From Bacteroidales bacterium (GTDB lineage Bacteria > Bacteroidota > Bacteroidia > Bacteroidales > UBA932), in contig JAFYSH010000029.1 in NCBI GenBank assembly GCA_017546605.1, positions 57,803 to 121,802 of the forward strand: DNA of 64,000 nucleotides. Direction: 5' to 3'. Shown here piece after piece: positions 58,024 to 64,000 of the stretch. The number at the start of each line of letters is the position of its first letter. Positions within the stretch are counted from its first letter, which is position 1. The translations under genes and the position numbers were made by a program. The notes under the pieces are model-generated. The model did not search any database. It was not told the origin of the DNA and was given only the letters and a program-made list of their open reading frames with translations.

Positions 58024-60576
58024 ATGAAACGTAATTTTATTCACACAATCATTTGGAGCCTGATCAGCCTACTCTGCCTGGTAAAGACAGCAAATGCGGT
58101 TCCTGCAGATCCGCGTCCGATCCGTGTCACCCAACCGGACGGAACCACCTTGGAGATTCGCATCCACGGTGATGAATACCTCGGATGGAAAACCTGCAAC
58201 AACCGCTTGGTCAGCCAAGGACCGGATGGATTCTACTACTACGCACAATTCGAAGCAGACGGCAATATTACCCGCACTTCTACCCGTGTAACCGCCCACA
58301 ACGTCAGCCTACAATCGTTTGGCGCGACCGAAGTGGTGCCTCCAACAGCCGCCATTCAAAGAGCCATGGAACGTCATCAGGATGTACGTGCTGCCCAAAA
58401 GATGCTCCCGCCACTGAACAACCCCTTTACGCACGGAGAATTCCGCTTCCTTTGCATCTTGGTCAACTTTGCCGACATCAAATTCACCATCGACGACCCG
58501 AACACCAAGTTCGCCAATTTGCTGAATGAAATAGGCTATGCGGAAAACGGAGGTACAGGATCTGCATTTGACTACTACCATGAAAACTCAAACGGCGTTT
58601 TCTCGCCCTCGTTTGATGTTTACGGTCCCGTCAACCTGGTTCGCAACAGCTCCTACTACGGAGGAAATGGCAACACCGGATCGGACCAGAACCCTTGGGC
58701 CCTCCCCAAAGACGCTATTGAAGCAGCCATTGCCCAATGCGGCTTGGACTTGACCCAGTATGACAACAACGGAGATCATGTATTGGACAATGTATTCTTC
58801 TTCTATGCAGGATACAACGAAGCAGAGGGTGGTCCGGAAGACACCATCTGGCCCCACAAATCCACCGGCTACGGTTCTTTCCAAGGTATTGACATCAACA
58901 CCTACGCCTGCTCCTCAGAATTACGCGGTAATTCCGGCAAGAATATGGCAGGTATCGGTACCTTCACACACGAATTCGGACACGTTCTGGGTCTGCCTGA
59001 CTTTTACGATACCGATTATGCCACCAACGGATACGGACGTGGTCTGAGCACCTATTCCCTGATGTCCACCGGTTGTTACAACAACAACCTCAATTCCCCG
59101 CCGTACCTCAATGCGATGGAACGTTACATGCTCACCTGGGCTGACCAACCGAAAGAATTGACAGAAAGCGGACACTACAAGCTCAAGCCGGTCCAAGAAA
59201 ACGAAGCCTATTGGTCACCCACACGCACCGAAAACGAATACTACCTATATGAATACCGAAGCGACAAAGGCTGGGATGCCTATTTGCCTTCAAAGGGTAT
59301 CCTGATCTACCATGTTGACCAATCTACCAATGTAGTCCACAATGGAAGAACCGGCGAAATGAAATGGAACTCTCACGACATCAACAATTTTGCAACCCAC
59401 CAATGCTTCGACTTGATTGAAGCGGTTACGGAAGCAAAAGTCAACAACGAGAACCAAATTCCCTTCCCGGGTGCCTCCAACGTAACCCGCTTTGATGCGG
59501 CCACCACTCCTGCCAACCTTGACTGGGCCGGCAATTCAACCCACTACAACCTTTCCAATATCTCATCTGACGGATCCTTCGACTTGAGTATTATGACAGG
59601 TATGATTATCTCGGGTACGGTTTCCTCTTCCGCTACCCACCAACGAGTCTATGGAGCCACAGCAACTGCCAATACCCTCAGTCTTTCCAGCTCTTGTACC
59701 TCCAATACGGACCAAGATGGTTATTACTCCCTGATAACCAAACAAGAACTATCCTTGTTGGAAATTCAGTACACCAACCACGCACGCTACGTATGCTGGA
59801 TAGATGGAGAAAACGAAAACGTCACCAAAAATGTGGTACTCCAAGCTAACAATATCGGCACCAACCTTTCCTTGAGTAAAGCAAAAGGCACCGCTGCAAG
59901 AATTGCTGCCGCAGCCGAAAAAGCATATGTTGGGGTCGAATACACTGGAGAAGAACTCGAGATCTACAACGATTGCTCGCTTGCTGGTATTGAATTCTCA
60001 TTGGTTCCCGACATTGACCGTCCAGAAACTATTGGTGTCTTCCTGTTTGATAAGACCACTCAAACCATGCTGATTGAAGAAGCCATCGATGGCGATACCG
60101 GTAACTTTGAGAATAGCATTTACATTGGACAATTCAAAGAATACATCATCCTGGACAGCAGCCACGACTACATCTTCGGATACTTCCTGGATGGTAACAC
60201 CAACGATTATCCGATTCTGACTGACAACGAGGAACAAGTCGCTGGAGGAGCCATGATCTCTACCAATGGAAGCAACTGGTCAGCAATTGATGCAGGCAAC
60301 ATCCTGGCCCGCATGTACTTGAATGCTCCCGAACAAATCAGCCTCTTCCCGACCATCTTTGTAGAGAAGCGTCTGTTCAATACCGGTGATGTCCTGCAAC
60401 TGCGACTCAGACGTTGTCAAACCAAGCCGGAAACCGTTACCTGGACATTCGATGGAAAAGCCTATGAAACCGGTGATCTGATCACCTTGACCAACGGGGA
60501 GCACATCCTCAAGGCCGTTTTAACCTTTGCTGATGGCTCCATCCAAACATTGGTCCAAGAAATTGGCGTATTATAA
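58024..60576 (+). CDS. Exported M6-family metalloprotease (second copy)
   Basis: 850 residues with a signal peptide ending TANA (about 26). The N-terminal domain (VTQPDGTTLEIRIHGDE, GPDGFYYYA) matches that of the M6 protease at 543-2645. The catalytic motif is HEFGH at 316-320 followed by GLPDFYD. After the protease domain comes a carboxypeptidase-regulatory-like beta domain (about 523-600, ISGTVSSSATHQRVYGATA), an additional beta domain (about 630-775), and the same 65-residue C-terminal domain as the first protease. The middle two are absent there. Its last codons overlap the convergent cutC gene by 6 bp. Confidence 0.92.
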   Translation: MKRNFIHTIIWSLISLLCLVKTANAVPADPRPIRVTQPDGTTLEIRIHGDEYLGWKTCNNRLVSQGPDGFYYYAQFEADGNITRTSTRVTAHNVSLQSFGATEVVPPTAAIQRAMERHQDVRAAQKMLPPLNNPFTHGEFRFLCILVNFADIKFTIDDPNTKFANLLNEIGYAENGGTGSAFDYYHENSNGVFSPSFDVYGPVNLVRNSSYYGGNGNTGSDQNPWALPKDAIEAAIAQCGLDLTQYDNNGDHVLDNVFFFYAGYNEAEGGPEDTIWPHKSTGYGSFQGIDINTYACSSELRGNSGKNMAGIGTFTHEFGHVLGLPDFYDTDYATNGYGRGLSTYSLMSTGCYNNNLNSPPYLNAMERYMLTWADQPKELTESGHYKLKPVQENEAYWSPTRTENEYYLYEYRSDKGWDAYLPSKGILIYHVDQSTNVVHNGRTGEMKWNSHDINNFATHQCFDLIEAVTEAKVNNENQIPFPGASNVTRFDAATTPANLDWAGNSTHYNLSNISSDGSFDLSIMTGMIISGTVSSSATHQRVYGATATANTLSLSSSCTSNTDQDGYYSLITKQELSLLEIQYTNHARYVCWIDGENENVTKNVVLQANNIGTNLSLSKAKGTAARIAAAAEKAYVGVEYTGEELEIYNDCSLAGIEFSLVPDIDRPETIGVFLFDKTTQTMLIEEAIDGDTGNFENSIYIGQFKEYIILDSSHDYIFGYFLDGNTNDYPILTDNEEQVAGGAMISTNGSNWSAIDAGNILARMYLNAPEQISLFPTIFVEKRLFNTGDVLQLRLRRCQTKPETVTWTFDGKAYETGDLITLTNGEHILKAVLTFADGSIQTLVQEIGVL

Positions 60577-61266
60577 TTGACGAAGAAGTTCGCGGACAAC
60601 ATCCACATCCGTCCAACCGGTCCAGCCGTCCTCGGCGGGCCGGTTTTTTCTTGCTGAGGAGTGTACAAATCGGGCACCTGTTGCTTGCACCAGAGCTGCC
60701 ACGTTTTGGGGATTCACGCCAGAACCCGGCATGATCATAATGCGGTCCCCAGCCAGCTCAACCATACGCTGCAAAACAGCTGTTCCTTCCGGAGCTGTAG
60801 GAAAACCACCGGAAGTCAAAACACAATCACAACCCAGTTGTATTGCATCCTCGAGGGTCTGAAAAACATCCCGGCTCACATCGATTGCACGATGGAAGGT
60901 AACGGACAAACCGCCCGCCTTAGCCACCTTCACCCAACGCTCCATCGTTGCAAGATCCACATTTCCCATAAAGTCCAAGGCACCAAGCACCACACCGTTG
61001 ACTCCCAGATCTGCACACATCCGAATATCATCTTCCACCTCCAGTATCTCCTGCGGCTGATAAACAAAGTTTCCTTCACGGGGACGTAACAACACATTCA
61101 AATCAATGGACAGGGCCTCTCTGGCGGTCTTAATTGCACCATATGAAGGGGTTACCCCACCAACACCCAAGACAGAACACAACTCAACCCGGTCAGCTCC
61201 TGCCTCTTGCGCAGCCAATGCACTGATCACGGAATTGGAGCAAACTTCTAATCGACATTTTCTCAT
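60571..61266 (-). CDS. cutC: CutC family protein
   Basis: 231 residues, TIM barrel. Typical segments are LEVCSNSVISALAAQEAGADRVELCS, LLRPREGNFVY, VTFHRAIDVS, VLTSGG and IMPGSGVN. CutC was linked to copper tolerance in E. coli, but its true enzymatic role is unsettled. It is monocistronic. Confidence 0.93.
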   Translation of the reverse strand: MRKCRLEVCSNSVISALAAQEAGADRVELCSVLGVGGVTPSYGAIKTAREALSIDLNVLLRPREGNFVYQPQEILEVEDDIRMCADLGVNGVVLGALDFMGNVDLATMERWVKVAKAGGLSVTFHRAIDVSRDVFQTLEDAIQLGCDCVLTSGGFPTAPEGTAVLQRMVELAGDRIMIMPGSGVNPQNVAALVQATGARFVHSSARKNRPAEDGWTGWTDVDVVRELLRQL

Positions 61267-61288
61267 AATTACATAGATTATTCTGCCA

Positions 61289-61296
61289 CAAAATTA
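61289..61296 (-). promoter_or_regulatory. -7 box of cutC
   Basis: TAATTTTG on the minus strand, 23 bp before the ATG at 61266. Confidence 0.5.
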
Positions 61297-61314
61297 ATAA
61301 AAAGGCACTTTTAT

Positions 61315-61345
61315 TTTGATTAATACAGAAAAAACAATACTTTTG
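61315..61345 (+). promoter_or_regulatory. Promoter of tRNA-Leu
   Basis: TTTG at 61315-61318, a 19-bp spacer, and TACTTTTG at 61338-61345. Confidence 0.75.
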
Positions 61346-61359
61346 CACTCCCTTGAAAC

Positions 61360-61442
61360 GCCCAGATGGTGGAATGGTAGACACGCTAGTTTCAGGGACT
61401 AGTGGCCGCAAGGCTGTGCAAGTTCGAGTCTTGTTCTGGGCA
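61360..61442 (+). tRNA. tRNA-Leu (CAG)
   Basis: 83 nt, class II with a long variable arm (GGCCGCAAGGCTG region). The acceptor stem GCCCAGA/TCTGGGC is perfect with discriminator A. The anticodon CAG lies at 61393-61395 between CTAGT and ACTAG. CCA is not encoded. Confidence 0.95.
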
Positions 61443-61443
61443 C

Positions 61444-61473
61444 AAAAAAACCGATCCATGGATCGGTTTTTTT
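61444..61473. terminator. Bidirectional terminator after tRNA-Leu
   Basis: Perfect palindrome CCGATCCATGGATCGG flanked by seven A and seven T. It ends both the tRNA transcript and the leftward UbiA operon whose last stop is at 61479. Confidence 0.88.
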
Positions 61474-61478
61474 GTTTG

Positions 61479-61751
61479 CTACTTCCGGAACGATTGTGCT
61501 CTTTCAGCTATAATCTCCCGATAGTCCGAATACAACTGAGAAGAACTCTCCCAAATGTACTCATTGGATGAGGAAGTCAGTGCAGCCATCCCGGCCAATG
61601 CCTGATCCGCATACGGACGACAGACAGGCTCCTGTTCGTAGCGAAAAGCAAGCTTTTGCAAGATGTACTCGAAGATATCTTTCGCCCGAGATTCATTCCC
61701 ATCTGCCATCGCATTTTTTGCCAAAAGTAGCAGCTCTTGATATTGCTCCAT
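61479..61751 (-). CDS. Small helical protein at the end of the UbiA/radical-SAM operon
   Basis: 90 residues, almost entirely helical (MEQYQELLLLAKNAMADGN, then ESRAKDIFEYILQKLAFRYEQ), suggestive of a helix-turn-helix repeat like one or two TPR units but too short to assign. It begins 2 bp after the radical-SAM gene and is followed by the shared terminator, so it belongs to that operon. It may be a partner of the radical-SAM enzyme. Confidence 0.7.
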   Translation of the reverse strand: MEQYQELLLLAKNAMADGNESRAKDIFEYILQKLAFRYEQEPVCRPYADQALAGMAALTSSSNEYIWESSSQLYSDYREIIAERAQSFRK

Positions 61752-61753
61752 AA

Positions 61754-62644
61754 CTATACACGAAGTTTTAAACCTGCAAAAATAGTATCCGGTCGGAATG
61801 AAAAAACGGAAGCCATTTCACCGGCCATACAGAAACCACATTGATTGCATTTCTCGGTACCATGTCCCACGCACAAACCACGACTTCCATCCGGATAAAC
61901 AAAATCAGTCACCCAGCAACGTCTCTTGAACTGATTGGTCTTCATCAGCTTCAAGCCTGAAATAGAATTCATAATCGGGTAACCCTTTTTCTTATAAGCG
62001 ATCACACGATCGATAATTTGTGAACGAGTCTCCATATCCAAGGCCAAATACTCAGTTCCTTCAAACGGTGTATGGAAGTTGATGGAAATACACTCTATGG
62101 CAGGATTTTTACGTGCATACTCGATGGTATTGTCCACATCTGTGTAATTCAAGGTATTCACCACCATATTCACACTCAAATGCGGGTGAGCACACGTAGC
62201 AATATGCTTTTCCAATTTAGCAAAGGTACCTTTTCCGCGAACTTCTTCATGGTACCCTCCAGCTCCATCCAGACTTACCCAAATCGAATCCGCATGCGAA
62301 CCGGCAAACGGCAGCTGAGCATTCGTGGTAATGGTACAAGAGAAGAAACCGATCTGCTTGGCCAAGTCGATCAAATCATTGATCCGCTTGTCTCCATCCT
62401 TCCAAATCGTCACCTCGCCCCCTTCAAAATCCACAAAACGAGAACCGGCATCGTACGATTGCTGCAAATGTGCCCGCACCTGCTCATATGTCATGCAATG
62501 CGGATTTTTCAGTTCATAGACACTACAATGCTTGCAACGCAAGTTGCAGATGTCTGAAATAAACAAAACGGTTTGCAAAGGGGCTTTTCGTCCACAGAAA
62601 CGAGCACGAAAGAACCACCACGCCAAGTAGAATAGCTTTCTCAT
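61754..62644 (-). CDS. Radical SAM enzyme with C-terminal Cys cluster
   Basis: 296 residues from MRKLFYLAWWFFRARFCG; the ATG lies one base after the stop of the UbiA gene (TAATATG). A TTG start 3 codons earlier is less likely. The N-terminal 15 residues are aromatic and amphipathic, perhaps membrane associated. The [4Fe-4S]-SAM motif is CNLRCKHC, with the GGE motif in VDFEGGEVTIW. The C-terminal CWVTDF, LCVGHGTEKCNQCGFC block supplies further Cys that could bind an auxiliary cluster, as in SPASM/Twitch enzymes. The overall layout resembles HpnH-type lipid-modifying enzymes; the neighbour is a prenyltransferase. The substrate is unknown. Confidence 0.85.
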   Translation of the reverse strand: MRKLFYLAWWFFRARFCGRKAPLQTVLFISDICNLRCKHCSVYELKNPHCMTYEQVRAHLQQSYDAGSRFVDFEGGEVTIWKDGDKRINDLIDLAKQIGFFSCTITTNAQLPFAGSHADSIWVSLDGAGGYHEEVRGKGTFAKLEKHIATCAHPHLSVNMVVNTLNYTDVDNTIEYARKNPAIECISINFHTPFEGTEYLALDMETRSQIIDRVIAYKKKGYPIMNSISGLKLMKTNQFKRRCWVTDFVYPDGSRGLCVGHGTEKCNQCGFCMAGEMASVFSFRPDTIFAGLKLRV

Positions 62645-62645
62645 A

Positions 62646-63638
62646 TTATCCAACGATAAAATTTACAACAATCAAAATAATGCAATACATCATCACAATG
62701 TTTCGTGCAACCAACCAGCGCAACAAGAACCAGTCAATGCCAGCCTTTCGATAGGATTCAAAATCTCCCATAGGTCCCATCCAAGGCCGAATTACAATCG
62801 GGACCTCCTGATGATTCACAAAATGATACAACGAGCCTACCAGCCACATGGACACCGGGAATACCAGCAGCACTAAAAGGTAAGCCCAATGCAACTGTCC
62901 GAGCAAGACTGCTGCTAAAACCGACAAATAGGGCACTGCATTAATGAATGCGGACAAGGCAATCTGACCCTTCGGACCGCCCATTAAATGCGCCATGGTC
63001 TTCTTACCCATCTTCTGATCGGGTATCGCATCCAAGACTGAATGTGAATACACAATATTGGTCACCAACAAGCCTACAGCGGAAGACAACCAAAGAATCT
63101 TCGATGACACACTACCTGTAACAGCAAAATAGACACCCGTCATCAACAAGGGACCGAACATCAGAAAAATCACCAACTCACCCAAACCACGGAAGCCCAG
63201 TTTAAGGGGACCACCCGAGTAAGAGACTCCAATGAATAAGGCTGCGAGAATCCACCCAAGAACCGCAATGCCTCGCACTAGAAATACGATCAAGCCCATC
63301 GCAGCAGCCATACCCAATAAAATCAGAACCACACGCAGCAACTGCGTTGGAGTAGCCTGACCACTGGTCAGATATGGATACTTCACCATTCGTCCCCTAA
63401 AACCCTCGTTAGCGACCATTTGCCGAGCTTGTGCTGATCCAAGCCTATGATCAAACCAATCATCCAGAAGATTTAAAGACAGATGCAAGAAAACTACACC
63501 AAACAAAGATGCGAACGCTGCAATCCAACTAAAATGCTGTTCACCGAAAGACAAACAAAGAGCCGTCACCGCAGGAATAATGGACTGCGGCAGTGAAATA
63601 GGACGGGCATTACGAAGCCAAAACCGAATCGTATTCAT
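62646..63638 (-). CDS. UbiA-family membrane prenyltransferase
   Basis: 330 residues with about nine transmembrane helices. The first Asp-rich motif is LNLLDDWFDHRLG (N-x2-D-D-x2-D) and the second SVLDAIPDQKMGKKT (D-x3-D), both needed to bind the Mg-prenyl diphosphate. It is similar to MenA (1,4-dihydroxy-2-naphthoate prenyltransferase), and Na+-NQR implies a quinone, but no other men gene is near and the product is coupled to a radical-SAM enzyme. It could therefore prenylate a different substrate. It is the first gene of the operon; no consensus promoter was found in the 50 bp upstream. Confidence 0.88.
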   Translation of the reverse strand: MNTIRFWLRNARPISLPQSIIPAVTALCLSFGEQHFSWIAAFASLFGVVFLHLSLNLLDDWFDHRLGSAQARQMVANEGFRGRMVKYPYLTSGQATPTQLLRVVLILLGMAAAMGLIVFLVRGIAVLGWILAALFIGVSYSGGPLKLGFRGLGELVIFLMFGPLLMTGVYFAVTGSVSSKILWLSSAVGLLVTNIVYSHSVLDAIPDQKMGKKTMAHLMGGPKGQIALSAFINAVPYLSVLAAVLLGQLHWAYLLVLLVFPVSMWLVGSLYHFVNHQEVPIVIRPWMGPMGDFESYRKAGIDWFLLRWLVARNIVMMYCIILIVVNFIVG

Positions 63639-63692
63639 CGATAAAACAAATAGGGAATCTGACTAGTGTGGACAGATTCTGGTTGTATAAAC

Positions 63693-63728
63693 AAAAAAAG
63701 GATCCGATTTAAAATCAGATCCTTTTTT
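63693..63728. terminator. Terminator between tRNA-Ala and the UbiA operon
   Basis: Imperfect stem AAGGATCCGATTT/AAATCAGATCCTT with A and T runs on the two sides. On the minus strand it follows tRNA-Ala directly. Confidence 0.8.
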
Positions 63729-63729
63729 G

Positions 63730-63803
63730 TGGAGATAGTCGGAGTCGAACCGACGACCCCCTGCTTGCAAAGCAGGTGCTCTAGCCAACTGAGCTATACC
63801 CCC
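63730..63803 (-). tRNA. tRNA-Ala (TGC)
   Basis: 74-nt cloverleaf. The acceptor stem is GGGGGTA/TATCTCC (two G-T pairs) with discriminator A; the anticodon TGC lies at 63769-63767; the T arm is GTCGG-TTCGACT-CCGAC. CCA is not encoded. No 23S rRNA follows. Confidence 0.95.
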
Positions 63804-63815
63804 ATCTTCTGGCTG

Positions 63816-63846
63816 CAAAGTTAAAAACTTTTGCTTAAAACTCAAA
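63816..63846 (-). promoter_or_regulatory. Promoter of tRNA-Ala
   Basis: On the minus strand TTTG (63846-63843), a 19-bp spacer, and TAACTTTG (63823-63816), 13 bp before the tRNA. It makes tRNA-Ala independent of the upstream tRNA-Ile. Confidence 0.7.
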
Positions 63847-63873
63847 AAAAAATTTAAAAGAACTACTTTTTTG

Positions 63874-63947
63874 TAGTCCCGAGCGGACTTGAACCGCTGA
63901 CCCCTACATTATCAGTGTAGTGCTCTAACCAACTGAGCTACGGGACT
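63874..63947 (-). tRNA. tRNA-Ile (GAT)
   Basis: 74-nt cloverleaf. Acceptor AGTCCCG/CGGGACT, discriminator A; the anticodon GAT lies at 63913-63911; the T arm is AGCGG-TTCAAGT-CCGCT. The last 53 bp of the window upstream of it show no 16S rRNA end and no clear -7 box. Confidence 0.95.
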
Positions 63948-64000
63948 GTATATAAAACATTGAGTAGAAAAGGACACCTTTGTCACAGCTCCAAAAAGGA

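Noticed and set aside
63730..63947. tRNA-Ile and tRNA-Ala as the spacer of an rRNA operon
   Set aside because: The order matches, but no 16S 3' end precedes tRNA-Ile, a terminator rather than 23S follows tRNA-Ala, and tRNA-Ala has its own promoter.

Overview
The window looks like a chromosomal segment of a member of the Bacteroidales. Reasons: nearly every transcription unit is preceded by the Bacteroidetes -7 box TAnnTTTG, often with a TTTG-like -33 element 18-21 bp upstream; Shine-Dalgarno signals are weak; and the gene families are typical of the phylum (a six-gene Na+-NQR operon, DUF4290-ftsK-lolA, HU-CCDC81 protein, C10 and M6 exported proteases, DUF4493/DUF6359 lipoprotein). Genus cannot be fixed from the sequence alone.

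Layout. 1-8.6 kb (minus strand): a lipoprotein with DUF4493/DUF6359-like domains, nadB-nadC-nadA (quinolinate route to NAD), trkA, an exported M6 metalloprotease and a small lipoprotein. 8.7-11.7 kb: an outer-membrane protein and the PcrA/UvrD helicase. 11.8-17.6 kb: complete nqrABCDEF. 17.7-26.6 kb: an AT-rich accessory island with a membrane TPR/HTH regulator, a small exported protein plus a C10 (streptopain-like) protease, three outer-membrane barrel genes, two P-loop ATPases and several duplicated fragments, including copies of the 3' end of rsmF. 26.6-35.1 kb: rsmF, an SRPBCC protein, pyrE, a Nudix gene broken by one stop codon, a LolA-like protein, ftsK, DUF4290, rfbD and rfbC. 35.2-42.3 kb: a lipoprotein GH2 beta-galactosidase, an M23 peptidase, DoxX, a DUF1295 protein, hisS and initiator tRNA. 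42.3-49.1 kb (minus): a pstB remnant, class I fumarase, and the coupled run rlmN-patatin-recX-prfB, the last with the classical +1 frameshift. 49.2-55.4 kb: recA, trpS, dnaG, metG. 55.5-64 kb: HU-CCDC81 protein, tRNA-Asn, an unknown membrane protein, a second small lipoprotein with a second M6 protease, cutC, tRNA-Leu, a three-gene UbiA/radical-SAM/small-protein operon, and tRNA-Ala and tRNA-Ile.

Main points of interest. (1) Two M6 metalloproteases, 55 kb apart, each sit against a small lipoprotein gene, and the two lipoproteins appear homologous to one another although gene order is reversed. The C10 protease also has a small exported partner. This suggests dedicated protease-partner (inhibitor, chaperone or anchor) modules. 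(2) The 3' end of rsmF recurs as 42-bp coding remnants inside a 103-bp, almost identical direct repeat. The copies are found where barrel and ATPase genes have accumulated, so the rsmF terminus looks like a repeated insertion or recombination target. (3) Smaller items are the in-frame TGA at the glycine of a Nudix box, the 24-codon pstB tail next to tRNA-fMet, and 21-bp direct repeats around a DUF4143 ATPase. No gene-free stretch exceeds about 300 bp without being accounted for; no CRISPR array, rRNA gene, integrase or transposase was seen.
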